Of a DNA stretch of 64,000 nucleotides, positions 1 through 8,893 are shown one piece after another. Every line of letters starts with the position of its first letter. Positions within the stretch are counted from its first letter, which is position 1. Source of the DNA: Methylotenera oryzisoli (GTDB lineage Bacteria > Pseudomonadota > Gammaproteobacteria > Burkholderiales > Methylophilaceae); the NCBI GenBank assembly GCA_945881735.1, contig CAMCVF010000001.1:186001-250000 (forward strand), written 5' to 3'. The position numbers and the translations under genes are program-made. The notes under the pieces are model-generated. The model saw only the letters and a list, made by a program, of their open reading frames with translations, did not search any database and was not told where the DNA came from.

Positions 1-2069
1 ACATCTGGGTGCGCTTTTTCCACCTCATCCAGTAAAATTACACTGTAAGGTTTGCGGCGCACCGCTTCTGTCAGCGTGCCACCTTCTTCATAGCCCACAT
101 AGCCAGGCGGCGCACCAATCATGCGAGCCACACTGTGTTTTTCCATAAACTCGCTCATATCAATGCGAATTAAATGTTCTTCTGAATCAAACAAAAAGCC
201 TGCTAATGCTTTGCAAAGTTCCGTTTTACCCACGCCTGTTGGGCCTAAGAACAAAAAGCTGCCATAAGGGCGGTTGGGGTCGCTTAAGCCGCTACGCGAT
301 CTGCGAATCGCATCTGAAACCAAGCGCACTGCTTCATCCTGACCAACCACACGTTCATGAAGTTTGCTTTCCATGGTCAGCAATTTTTCACGCTCACCTG
401 TGAGCATTTTGCTAACTGGAATTCCAGTAGCACGACTGACCACTTCGGCAATTTCATCTGCGCCTACTTCTGTACGTAACATTCTATTTTTGCTTGGCGT
501 TGCGTTAGCATCAGAGCTTGAAGCTTCTTTTAATTGCGATTCTAAAGCCGGTAATTTGCCATATTGTAGCTCAGACACTTTTTGCCATTCGCCCTTACGC
601 GTGGCTTCTTCCATCTCGAACTTTACCTTTTCAATAGCTTCTTTAATATGGCTTGTGCCTTGCACTTGCGCTTTTTCAGAGGTCCAAATATCTTCTAAAT
701 CGGCATATTCTTTCTCAAGCTTTTCAATCTCTTCTTCAATCAAACCAAAACGTTTACGGCTACCTTCATCTTTTTCACGGCGCACGGCTTCACGCTCAAT
801 TTTGAGTTGAATAGTCCTGCGCTCGAGCTTATCCAACTCTTCTGGCTTAGAGTCAATTTCCATTTTGATTCTAGAGGCGGCTTCATCAATCAAATCGATG
901 GCCTTATCAGGCAAAAAACGGTCAGTAATATAGCGGTGTGAAAGTTCTGCCGCTGCCACAATCGCTGGGTCAGTAATCTCTACACCATGATGCAATTCGT
1001 ATTTTTCTTGTAAACCACGCAAAATCGCAATCGTCGCTTCAACCGTTGGTTCATCAACCAATACTTTCTGAAAGCGGCGTTCTAACGCGGCATCTTTTTC
1101 AATGTATTTGCGGTACTCGTTCAATGTGGTCGCACCTACGCAATGCAACTCACCACGTGCTAGGGCGGGTTTGAGCATATTTCCTGCATCCATAGCACCT
1201 TCGGCTTTGCCTGCGCCCACCATGGTGTGTAGCTCATCGATAAACACAATGGTCTGCCCTTCATCTTGCGACAATTCTTTTAGCACCGATTTCAAGCGCT
1301 CTTCAAACTCACCTCGGTATTTAGCGCCAGCCAATAAAGCAGCCATATCCAAACTTAAAACCTTTTTGCCTTTAAGCGAGTCAGGTACTTCTTCATTAAT
1401 AATGCGCTGTGCCAAACCTTCTACAATCGCGGTTTTACCCACACCTGGCTCACCAATCAATACTGGGTTATTTTTGGTGCGGCGCATTAAAACCTGAATC
1501 ACGCGGCGAATTTCATCATCGCGGCCAATCACAGGGTCTAGTTTGCCTAGTTTGGCACGTTCAGTTAAATCTACTGTGTATTTTTTTAACGATTCGCGAT
1601 TGCTTTCGCCTTCTTGGTCGTTTACATGTTCAGCACCACGCACCGCCAATACCGCCGCTTCTAGCGCATTTTTCGTTAAGCCATTTTGTTTTAAAAGCTT
1701 GCCAGTTTCGCCTTTATCTTCAGCAAGCGCTAATAAAAACATTTCACTGGCAATGTAAGCATCGCCGCGTTTTTGCGCCAATTTATCGGTTACGTTTAAT
1801 AGATTATTCAAATCACGTGAAATCGCAATTTCGCCATTATTTGCAGTGGATTTGGATAGATTAGCAATCACGCTATTTAATTGTGTTTTAAGTGGCGTCA
1901 GATTAACGCCAGCACGCGCAAGTAATGACGAAGCGCCGCCGTTATCTTCTTGCAGTAATGCCAATAATAAATGTTGTGGCTCAATTGCCGTATTGTCGGC
2001 GCCCACTGCGATGCTTTGCGCATCGCTTAAGGCTTGTTGAAATTTAGTAGTTAATTTATCAAAACGCAT
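1..2069 (-). CDS. clpB: ATP-dependent disaggregase ClpB, 5' part of the gene (C-terminus beyond window)
   Basis: Hexameric AAA+ chaperone that threads aggregated proteins together with DnaK. The first 689 residues are visible; about 170 residues of the usual ~860 lie outside the window. Order seen: Clp N-domain from [14 protein letters not shown] (about 1-145), first nucleotide-binding domain with Walker A GEPGVGKT near residue 208 and [12 protein letters not shown], the coiled-coil middle domain with many Glu/Lys (about 410-520), then the second domain with Walker A GPTGVGKT near 608 and [14 protein letters not shown]. The start at 2069 is preceded by a GGTGG-type ribosome binding site five bases upstream. 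The gene stands alone behind a heat-shock-type promoter, as expected for clpB. Identification is very secure. Confidence 0.98.
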   Translation of the reverse strand, partial: MRFDKLTTKFQQALSDAQSIAVGADNTAIEPQHLLLALLQEDNGGASSLLARAGVNLTPLKTQLNSVIANLSKSTANNGEIAISRDLNNLLNVTDKLAQKRGDAYIASEMFLLALAEDKGETGKLLKQNGLTKNALEAAVLAVRGAEHVNDQEGESNRESLKKYTVDLTERAKLGKLDPVIGRDDEIRRVIQVLMRRTKNNPVLIGEPGVGKTAIVEGLAQRIINEEVPDSLKGKKVLSLDMAALLAGAKYRGEFEERLKSVLKELSQDEGQTIVFIDELHTMVGAGKAEGAMDAGNMLKPALARGELHCVGATTLNEYRKYIEKDAALERRFQKVLVDEPTVEATIAILRGLQEKYELHHGVEITDPAIVAAAELSHRYITDRFLPDKAIDLIDEAASRIKMEIDSKPEELDKLERRTIQLKIEREAVRREKDEGSRKRFGLIEEEIEKLEKEYADLEDIWTSEKAQVQGTSHIKEAIEKVKFEMEEATRKGEWQKVSELQYGKLPALESQLKEASSSDANATPSKNRMLRTEVGADEIAEVVSRATGIPVSKMLTGEREKLLTMESKLHERVVGQDEAVRLVSDAIRRSRSGLSDPNRPYGSFLFLGPTGVGKTELCKALAGFLFDSEEHLIRIDMSEFMEKHSVARMIGAPPGYVGYEEGGTLTEAVRRKPYSVILLDEVEKAHPD

Positions 2070-2074
2070 TTTCG

Positions 2075-2106
2075 CCACCTTAAAAGTTTAGTTACTATTA
2101 AGGTGG
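2075..2106 (-). repeat. Inverted repeat overlapping the clpB promoter -10 and ribosome binding site
   Basis: CCACCTTA at 2075-2082 is the exact reverse complement of TAAGGTGG at 2099-2106, with a 16-base loop. In minus-strand RNA the 3' arm contains the clpB Shine-Dalgarno AAGGTGG, so a long transcript could fold it away. A transcript from the sigma-32 promoter would lack most of the 5' arm. The repeat is seen directly; any regulatory role is inferred. Confidence 0.5.
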
Positions 2107-2128
2107 GGCGAATGCTATGATTTTCAAT
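2101..2128 (-). promoter_or_regulatory. Sigma-32 (RpoH) type heat-shock promoter of clpB
   Basis: Read on the minus strand there is ATTGAAA at 2128-2122, a 13-base spacer, then CCCCACCT at 2108-2101. This matches the RpoH consensus CTTGAAA-N13-CCCCATNT in sequence and spacing, and it lies just upstream of clpB, a classical sigma-32 target. The transcript would start near 2095, giving a leader of roughly 25 bases. Confidence 0.8.
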
Positions 2129-2164
2129 ATAGGTGATAATACGTACTAATTAATTGACATGTTG

Positions 2165-3364
2165 CTAATTAAGCGGGACTAACTGATAGCCTTTTAGAGT
2201 GTTCCAAGATAAATAGACTTTCTTACCATTGCTAATTAAAGTAGGGTAATCGGCTTTTTCGCTGGTGCTAGCCAGAATTTTTGCATCACCCCAATTTCTG
2301 CCGCCACTATCTGAGAACATGCCCATAATTTTATAGCTTTTGGCTTCTACCTCGCGCCATACTAGCCATACTAGCTCTTCCTCTTTTTGGCCAGATACGC
2401 TTAAAATAGCAGGATGACCCGCCTGATGATGATCATTACCAAACTTTTTAGCAGTTGATGATGCCCAAGCTACGCCATCCATACGGCTGTAATACAAACC
2501 TGGGTTTGCGTCGTTACCTTCAAAATAGGCCATATGGTAACCCCACCAATCTTTACCAGCCGCTCCTGCTGCCAGCGCAGCGCCATGGTGTGGGCAACCA
2601 TCAATTTTCCAATGTCCAAACGTAGCGCGATGAAGTTCTGGCTTTAAGTCTGCTTTAGGAATCTCGGCAATATTATGATCACGCTCGCTACCTTCAAAGA
2701 CATGGCGCCACATGGCCACTACCGTGCCATCAGGCTTATTAGTGGTCACAATACGGCAGCACTCACAACTGTTATCCGCTAACTTTTTCTCAGGCTGAAA
2801 ACTTAGCCCTTTATCGCTTGAAACCGAGTAATAAATGGCCGCACCATCGTATTTTTTGTTAACCGCTTTCGCAGCTAATAAGTCGCGCTTATCTACCCAA
2901 GTAACAGTGATTTTGCCATCGGGTGCAATATGCAGTGCGTCAAATCGATGGGTAATTTCAGAACGGTCTGTATGCACTATCTGTGGTTTTTCAAAGCTTT
3001 TGCCCGCGTTGATAGACCGCGCAAACCAAATATAGCCAGAAAATGGCGTTTTTAGCGCTTCTGTCCAAGTTAGGTAAATATGGCCTTCTGGACTAATCGC
3101 AATTTTGGGCCGGGCTTCACCATCGGCGCCAATTTTTTGTGGCACTGCATTAACCTTCACGGCAGGCGAAAAACTTTTAGCTAAATCAATGCTGTAATCG
3201 ACCATCACAATTCCATCGCGCACACTCGCACGCCAAAGTTTACCCGCCGCATCCATCGCCACGCTAATGGCCATATTAGATTTTTGCGGCATGGTGTGCT
3301 CTTCATGCGCATAACTGATGATTGTTGTGAAAAGCAAACACAAAGACAACAGTAATTTTTTCAT
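2165..3364 (-). CDS. Exported Asp-box (sialidase-fold) protein with a CECC motif
   Basis: A 399-residue protein with a clear signal peptide (MKKLLLSLC... ending near SYA, residue 18), so it is periplasmic or outer-surface. Asp-box-like repeats are visible (SINAGKSF near 117, SSDKGLSF near 182, SDSGGRNW near 330), the signature of six-bladed BNR/sialidase propellers. A CECC cluster at residues 200-203 is unusual for a sialidase and could bind a metal. The catalytic arginine triad and nucleophile of true sialidases are not evident, so glycosidase activity should not be assumed. It lies 9 bases downstream of the TonB receptor on the same strand and is probably co-transcribed with it and the DUF2946 gene. 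Function unknown; fold assignment likely. Confidence 0.75.
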   Translation of the reverse strand: MKKLLLSLCLLFTTIISYAHEEHTMPQKSNMAISVAMDAAGKLWRASVRDGIVMVDYSIDLAKSFSPAVKVNAVPQKIGADGEARPKIAISPEGHIYLTWTEALKTPFSGYIWFARSINAGKSFEKPQIVHTDRSEITHRFDALHIAPDGKITVTWVDKRDLLAAKAVNKKYDGAAIYYSVSSDKGLSFQPEKKLADNSCECCRIVTTNKPDGTVVAMWRHVFEGSERDHNIAEIPKADLKPELHRATFGHWKIDGCPHHGAALAAGAAGKDWWGYHMAYFEGNDANPGLYYSRMDGVAWASSTAKKFGNDHHQAGHPAILSVSGQKEEELVWLVWREVEAKSYKIMGMFSDSGGRNWGDAKILASTSEKADYPTLISNGKKVYLSWNTLKGYQLVPLN

Positions 3365-3373
3365 TTTTTCACC

Positions 3374-5767
3374 CTAATAATCAAACTGCATCCCAGCAAA
3401 AAACGTACGCTGCGGATACGGGTTTGGGTTCACGTAATATTTGTAGTTGTTCAAGTTATTCACTCCAAACGATGCCGTCCAGTGTTTGTCCACTTTGTAC
3501 AAAAGTTTAGTATCAAACACCGTGTATTTGGTTGCAGTTGTACCGTAAGTATTGGGATTGGTGGTGTTATAAAGCAAATTAATTTCTTGATTGCCACTAT
3601 AACGGCCCGCCAAACTTACCGAGAACTGGTCATTCACATGATACACACCCACAATTGTGGCACGCCAATCAGGAATACGTGGCTGGTCTTTGCCTTCGGT
3701 AAATGGGTTTTTGTTATTCTTAATAATTTCGGAATCCACATAGGTGATGCTGCCATTTAAATCAAAACCATCAAACCATACATCAACCAGTTGAAAAGCA
3801 GTTTCAATGCCTTTGGTGCGGATTTTATCTATGTTTTGAACGCTGCTTATCACAAATCCTGGTATTGAGGTAGTGTCGGTTTGATTAGTTAAAGCATCTC
3901 GCTTGTCTTCAAAAAAGAATGAAGTTCTTAGCAAGCCTTTTGGTAAGATTTTTTCGACGGTAAATTCGCTAGATCTGACGCTCTCTGGTTTTAAATTGGG
4001 ATCATTCGTGACTGCAACGTTGAAAGGCGCAGGAAAACCAGCAATTTGTGGAAGTGTTGGGTTTGTGCCCCCCACTGTTCTAATTCCTACGTTTGCAAAC
4101 AACTCACTCACTGTTGGGTAACGATACGCTTTACCAAACGCACCTCGCAACATCCAATCGTGAGTTGGCTGATACGAGATCGCAAATTTCGGTGAAAAGT
4201 CAATTTGTTTGCGATCATTATAATTAAGCTGCTTAGGACCTCGATTGGCTTCATTAAAATTACTGCCATCAAACGCCTGCCAGCGCTCCCAACGTCCGCC
4301 CGCAGTAGCTTTCCAACCATGCGCAAACCCCCATGCATCTTGTAAGTAAAAGGCTTGCGTACGCGTTGTACCAAAAGAGTTGGTGCGTAAAATGCCGCTG
4401 TTGCTGTTTTTCCATTCAGCGATATTCAGGGTTTCCGATTCTAATTCATATTGGTCATAGTGATAACCAAAACTCACTTGGTGTGCGCTTTTTAAGTCGC
4501 CGTCTGGGCGCCATTCACCACGCAAATCAAGCGTTTTCCAACCTGTGCCATCATTGTTTACCAAGGTTCCCGCAGAATTAACCGCTCCATTACCATCATC
4601 AAACGCATTGGTTTGAACAGCCGTACGCACAAAGTCTTTGTTTTGTTCGTACATACTGGCAATTGCCTCAAAATCCCACTTGCCACCTGTATTCGATTTG
4701 AGTGAAAGCCCATGCATCCAGTGTTCACTTTCGCTTTGGCTAGGGCCAGTTGCTGTCACTGTATAGAAATTAGGGTCACCGGCAAATTGCACACGCTGAG
4801 TGTCACCACCGCTGGTGGTATTAAAAAAATTTTGACCTGTTTCAGTTTTTAAATAGCTCTCTACAGACCCGTTAGACTCATTTTGCCATAAACCTAAACT
4901 GTATTTTGCTTGCAAGGTTGGGGTTATATCGTACGCGATTTTAATTGTCGCGTTATCTTGCACGGTGTGATCAATCCCTGTGGTACTGGTGATAATGCGT
5001 GGCTGTCCTGTAGTATCAATATCGCGAATACCACCTGATACAAGCTTAGAATTGCGCGTGCTGGTGCTGCGCACGGCATTACCAAACGTTTGTGGCTGTC
5101 CGTGGCTATCTAAATGGTCCACATTGATTAAAAAAGAGAGGTCATTATATTTGCTGCCAACAGACGCACTACCGTGCCCACCACTAAATTGGTCATCCGC
5201 CCCGTACAATTTAAAACGTTGCGTAAAGCCGTCTAAGGCGACATGCGCTTCAAACTTTTCTGGCATACGCGTCGTGATATTTAACACGCCACCCATTGAA
5301 TTACCTGGATACAGTGCAGAAAATGGACCGTACATCACATCAATACGTTCTATCTCATTAGGCGAAACCATGGCCCAACGTGGCGGTGTGCTAAAGCTGT
5401 TATTCAGGAAATTAGACAGCAGCAGATTATCGGCATACACTAATGTTTGTGCGCTAGCAATTGAGCTGTTCGCGCGCATCACCAAAATGCCGTTGCGGTC
5501 GCCAATATAACGCTCACGTACGTGCACACTGGGCAAATACTGCAATGCACCAGAGGTGGTGACCGTGTTCACACTTTCTTTAATTTGTTTGGCCGTAACG
5601 CTTTCTACTGTATTCGGCGCATTGTTTGGAATGCCTAGTTTTGCGGCAGTAATTTCAATTTTTTCTAAAGACTGAAAATCTGCAGGCTCTGTATCATGCT
5701 CAGCAAAGGCAACTTGACAGCTTAACAAAGCAATAGAAAATAGGTTGATTTGAATCGTTTTTTTCAT
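3374..5767 (-). CDS. TonB-dependent outer-membrane receptor
   Basis: A 797-residue outer-membrane gated channel. It has an N-terminal signal peptide (MKKTIQINLFSIALLSCQVAFA), then a TonB-box-like segment (KIEITAAK), a plug domain (about 45-170, with IERIDVMYGPFSALYPGNSMGGVLNI), and a long beta-barrel ending in the C-terminal aromatic FFAGMQFDY typical of outer-membrane proteins. The substrate cannot be read from sequence. The flanking DUF2946 gene upstream and Cys-containing Asp-box protein downstream make a metal, possibly copper, more likely than a siderophore, but this is inference. No adjacent FecR/ECF pair is present, so classical surface signalling is not indicated. Confidence 0.93.
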   Translation of the reverse strand: MKKTIQINLFSIALLSCQVAFAEHDTEPADFQSLEKIEITAAKLGIPNNAPNTVESVTAKQIKESVNTVTTSGALQYLPSVHVRERYIGDRNGILVMRANSSIASAQTLVYADNLLLSNFLNNSFSTPPRWAMVSPNEIERIDVMYGPFSALYPGNSMGGVLNITTRMPEKFEAHVALDGFTQRFKLYGADDQFSGGHGSASVGSKYNDLSFLINVDHLDSHGQPQTFGNAVRSTSTRNSKLVSGGIRDIDTTGQPRIITSTTGIDHTVQDNATIKIAYDITPTLQAKYSLGLWQNESNGSVESYLKTETGQNFFNTTSGGDTQRVQFAGDPNFYTVTATGPSQSESEHWMHGLSLKSNTGGKWDFEAIASMYEQNKDFVRTAVQTNAFDDGNGAVNSAGTLVNNDGTGWKTLDLRGEWRPDGDLKSAHQVSFGYHYDQYELESETLNIAEWKNSNSGILRTNSFGTTRTQAFYLQDAWGFAHGWKATAGGRWERWQAFDGSNFNEANRGPKQLNYNDRKQIDFSPKFAISYQPTHDWMLRGAFGKAYRYPTVSELFANVGIRTVGGTNPTLPQIAGFPAPFNVAVTNDPNLKPESVRSSEFTVEKILPKGLLRTSFFFEDKRDALTNQTDTTSIPGFVISSVQNIDKIRTKGIETAFQLVDVWFDGFDLNGSITYVDSEIIKNNKNPFTEGKDQPRIPDWRATIVGVYHVNDQFSVSLAGRYSGNQEINLLYNTTNPNTYGTTATKYTVFDTKLLYKVDKHWTASFGVNNLNNYKYYVNPNPYPQRTFFAGMQFDY

Positions 5768-5863
5768 TGTGTCAACTCCAATTAAACGGTTGCAGTGATG
5801 AAATCAACTGCAATTAAAATCGCTTCGCTAATGCGCGAAACGCCTTAAAAAAATCCAATTTAA

Positions 5864-6289
5864 TTAACGTGCTGGCGGAGCTAGTGCAGGCGGAGGGAGT
5901 ACTGAAAAACGTGGGGAAAAAAGGGTGGTTGTTAAGGTGGTTTGTTGTGCTTGTGCAGCTAACAACGCCACAATTGGCGCATGAGATGCTTTAATGACCG
6001 CATCAGTATTAAAGTTGGCGCAGAAAGGGCAATGTTGTAAATGATGTCCGATTTCAATAGGAGCCTTACCAGTTGCCTTGGTTGTCAGCTCGGTCACAAT
6101 TTGATGGCCTTTTGTAGTTAGCACTTGAATAACCACTTTTTCACCGCTGGTGGTACAGATCTCTTGCGCAAAGCTATTGGTATTGTTTTGCGCCGCTAAT
6201 GCGTGCGAAATACTTGGAGCTACAGACGCAAAAAATATTGCAAATAAAGCAATACTGTGTACAAAACGAAATAATTTTTTCGAAAACAT
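5864..6289 (-). CDS. DUF2946-family exported protein with HCPFC motif
   Basis: A 141-residue protein that starts with a hydrophobic signal or anchor segment (residues about 10-32, ending SISHALA). It carries the family hallmark HCPFC near residues 88-92, preceded by GHH, a plausible soft-metal site. The C-terminus is Pro/Ala-rich (LPPPALAPP). DUF2946 genes are commonly found next to TonB receptors, several assigned to copper, which fits the receptor that follows 96 bases downstream on the same strand. It is the first gene of the putative three-gene unit. On the minus strand a TTGATT...TATAAT-like pair lies upstream in 6330-6360. Biochemical role unknown. Confidence 0.75.
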   Translation of the reverse strand: MFSKKLFRFVHSIALFAIFFASVAPSISHALAAQNNTNSFAQEICTTSGEKVVIQVLTTKGHQIVTELTTKATGKAPIEIGHHLQHCPFCANFNTDAVIKASHAPIVALLAAQAQQTTLTTTLFSPRFSVLPPPALAPPAR

Positions 6290-6414
6290 TCATATAGTTT
6301 ACTTTTGAAATTCGCAAAAAGTCAAGTCAAATTTTATTATATAGATCAAATGCAGGAATCAAACTCTGTATAAATTAGGTTAAAATTTGCCTTAATCTTT
6401 GTAGGAAAATTATC

Positions 6415-7359
6415 ATGGCAGCTGGCAGTTTACTTGCTTTTTTAGACGATATTGCAAGCATTTTGGACGACGTTTCAGTGATGACTAAAGTAGCGGCCAA
6501 AAAAACGGCTGGTGTATTGGGTGATGATTTAGCATTAAACGCTCAACAAGTTTCTGGTGTGGCGGCTGAGCGCGAGTTGCCAGTAGTGTGGGCCGTGGCT
6601 AAAGGCTCTTTTATCAATAAACTCATTTTGGTTCCGGCTGCTTTAGCCGTTAGCTATTTCGCACCTTGGACAATTACCCCATTACTAATGGTTGGTGGCG
6701 CATTTTTATGCTTCGAAGGTTTTGAGAAAGTTGCACAAAAAATTTTGCATGCTGAAGATGTTGCGGCACAGAGTAAAGTGATTGAGCTAGCCGTTGCCGA
6801 CCCAAAAGTAGATTTAGTGGCTTTAGAAAAAGATAAAATTAAGGGAGCGATTAGAACAGATTTTATTTTATCAGCCGAAATTATCGTGATTGCACTGGGC
6901 ACCGTTTCTACCGAAATATTTAGCAAGCAAATCACCGTTGTTTCCGCTATTGCACTGATTATGACAGTAGGAGTTTATGGATTGGTAGCAGGCATTGTTA
7001 AGCTAGATGACTTTGGCTTGCATTTAATGCTTAAAAAAGGCCAAAGCTTCTTCAAACAATTACAGCGAAAAATTGGCCAAAAATTATTATCCTTTGCGCC
7101 TATTTTAATGCGCACTTTAACTATCGTGGGCACGGCTGCCATGTTTATGGTTGGCGGCAGTATTATTGGACATGGGGTTCCTGCGCTGCATCACTTTAGC
7201 GAGAGAGTTTCTGCAAATTTACTGCAATTACCTGCAATTGGCCGCACTTTAGCCTTTATTTCGCCGATTTTAGTGGATGCTTTTATTGGCTTAATTGTAG
7301 GTGCAATATGCGTAGGTGTATTTGAGTTTATTAAGAAATTAATACTTAAAAAGCATTAA
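6415..7359 (+). CDS. DUF808/YedI-family inner-membrane protein
   Basis: A 314-residue protein matching the DUF808 (YedI) family along its whole length. It opens with the conserved MAAGSLLAFLDDIASILDDV and includes VAAKKTAGVLGDDLALNAQQV and GAFLCFEGFEKV. Several hydrophobic stretches (about 70-100, 145-195, 230-260, 275-305) indicate a multi-pass inner-membrane protein. The molecular function of the family is not established. A run TAGGAAAA sits upstream of the start as ribosome binding site. It is monocistronic; the genes after it are decayed. Confidence 0.9.
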   Translation: MAAGSLLAFLDDIASILDDVSVMTKVAAKKTAGVLGDDLALNAQQVSGVAAERELPVVWAVAKGSFINKLILVPAALAVSYFAPWTITPLLMVGGAFLCFEGFEKVAQKILHAEDVAAQSKVIELAVADPKVDLVALEKDKIKGAIRTDFILSAEIIVIALGTVSTEIFSKQITVVSAIALIMTVGVYGLVAGIVKLDDFGLHLMLKKGQSFFKQLQRKIGQKLLSFAPILMRTLTIVGTAAMFMVGGSIIGHGVPALHHFSERVSANLLQLPAIGRTLAFISPILVDAFIGLIVGAICVGVFEFIKKLILKKH

Positions 7360-7378
7360 TGCTCTATAAAAACTAAGC

Positions 7379-7719
7379 ATGGCAATAAGCAAGCTTTTTG
7401 CGCTTTTCGTTATCGCAGTCGTAGCAGAAATTGTCGGCTGCTACCTACCTTATTTGTATCTTAAACAAATGGCTCAGCTTGCTTATTGCTACCCGCCGCA
7501 TTTAGTCTAGGCTTGTTTGCATGGTTGCTTTTACATTTTCACACTTCACCCCACAGCCGCAGGGCATGTCAATGCGGCTTATGGCGTTGTTTATAATGGG
7601 TTGCCATTATGTGGCTATGGCTGGTGGTTTCTGTAAAACCAAGCACATCAGACTTGCTGGGCACTAGCATTTGTTTGGTGGGCGCGGCTGTGATTGTTGC
7701 AGGCGCAAGAGCCAGCTAA
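7379..7719 (+). pseudogene. Decayed YnfA/UPF0060-family small membrane protein
   Basis: The first frame reads MAISKLFALFVIAVVAEIVGCYLPYLYLKQ, the typical start of the ~108-residue YnfA family, then runs off-frame. A second frame continues LLPAAFSLGLFAWLL, a third gives TAAGHVNAAYGVVY, and a fourth ends with WLWLVVSVKPSTSDLLG and GAAVIVAGARAS followed by a stop at 7717-7719. All family landmarks are in order, but at least three frameshifts are needed to join them. No functional protein can be made. Confidence 0.85.
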
Positions 7720-7740
7720 TACAACGGCAGCTTTTAACAA

Positions 7741-8392
7741 CTATTTAATAGCCTTGCTCGTCGGCTGAAAGCACTCTTCTTTAAATGGGTTGGCTTCGTT
7801 ATGGTAGCTACGTACTTCCCAAAACCGCGCATATCATGATCATCCAACTCAATACCTTTTAACCCCTTTGCGCCTTTTCAAGCATGGCGTTTGGGCACAG
7901 TCATGCCTACAGGGTCGGCATTTTCTTTCGTCAGTGGATTACCTAAGTCCTTATACGCAACCATCGCATCGTCATCCAGCAATGCTTTTAGCGGCATTTA
8001 GGTGGTGTAACCAGCATATCCATTCAAGGTCACATAGCGCGAGTTTTCAAGGAGATAGCCATCATCAGCAAATCTTGCGCTTTCCAATCCAGCCAAATCT
8101 ATATCTTAACGTGTCCAGCGCTTTGCATAGTAAAAATCGGAAACATCTGTCGTTTGTGGCAAGGCTTGAAAAGCATCCCTATGTAGGCTCAGCTCATTTG
8201 CAACTAAACCATATTGCACAGCTGCCAATTCTGTTTATCAATATCAGGCAGAATGCCAAAATCGAGAATAGGAAAATTTTTTACTTCTGTCTGAACTGCA
8301 ATTACACGAATATCCACATTAATTTTACCAGCACTATTCCCTTTACTGGCAACAACAATCTTATCTGCAATGAGCTTTTTCCAATCTGGCAC
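7741..8392 (-). pseudogene. Decayed sulfite-oxidase-like molybdopterin oxidoreductase
   Basis: On the minus strand the N-terminal part from a GTG at 8392 reads PDWKKLIADKIVVASKG and LDFGILPDIDKQNWQL, the opening of YuiH-like sulfite-oxidase-family proteins. Further fragments in changing frames follow in order: DVSDFYCAKRWTR (the Mo-ligand Cys region), RYVTLNGYAGYTT, LGNPLTKENADPVGMTVPKRHA (spread over frames), KGAKGLKGIELDDHD, and YHNEANPFKEECF near the end. Several frameshifts and internal stops separate them. The identification comes from conserved order of family motifs recalled from knowledge. Confidence 0.75.
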
Positions 8393-8434
8393 TGCAACCT
8401 AATCGCGTTTAGCGCGCTGCTATTTTTAGCTTTT

Positions 8435-8893
8435 TTATACTGCAGGCTTTTTAAAACTATCAATCAACAAAAGCGCAACACCAACACAAATCGCGCTGTC
8501 GGCCACATTAAAGGCTGGCCAAAACCAATCGTTTACATGAAATGACAAAAAATCCACCACATAACCCAAGGTGAGCCTGTCATATAAATTGCCAATGGCA
8601 CCGCCTAATAATAAGGCCAAGCCTAAGCAAAAAAGTTTTTGACTTTGATGTTTTTTAATCAAATAAGTAATCACCAATATCGCAATCATTGAAATACCGC
8701 TAAAAAACCACCTTTGCCAACCACCAGCATTCGACAAAAAGCTAAAAGCTGCGCCCTCATTGTGATAACGCACTAAATCAAAAAAACTAGTGATTTTTAA
8801 ATGTTCAGCATATTCAAAAGCGTTTTGTATTAAGTGTTTTGTGTATAAATCTAGCCCAAACACAACGGCGCTGACACTCATCCATTTACGCAT
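8435..8893 (-). CDS. lspA: Lipoprotein signal peptidase (signal peptidase II)
   Basis: Inner-membrane aspartic protease that removes the signal peptide from diacylglyceryl-modified prolipoproteins. The 152 residues from the ATG at 8893 have four hydrophobic segments and the two catalytic-Asp motifs: [15 protein letters not shown] (about 105-119) and FNVADSAI (about 128-135). An upstream in-frame start at 8917 would add MVRARRVN, but the 8893 start overlaps the ileS stop by 8 bases, the usual translational coupling for this pair. ileS-lspA is a classical operon, here also preceded by ribF and murJ. Confidence 0.96.
   Translation of the reverse strand: MRKWMSVSAVVFGLDLYTKHLIQNAFEYAEHLKITSFFDLVRYHNEGAAFSFLSNAGGWQRWFFSGISMIAILVITYLIKKHQSQKLFCLGLALLLGGAIGNLYDRLTLGYVVDFLSFHVNDWFWPAFNVADSAICVGVALLLIDSFKKPAV

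Noticed and set aside
364-1497. Several plus-strand open frames over clpB
   Set aside because: ClpB is certain on the other strand; these are shadows.
2165-3364. Annotation as an active sialidase
   Set aside because: Asp-boxes show the fold only; the arginine triad and nucleophile are not evident, and the locus points to metals or another ligand.
7868-8545. 225-codon open frame on the plus strand
   Set aside because: It runs antisense to the sulfite-oxidase-like remnant and the end of lspA and has no protein-like features.
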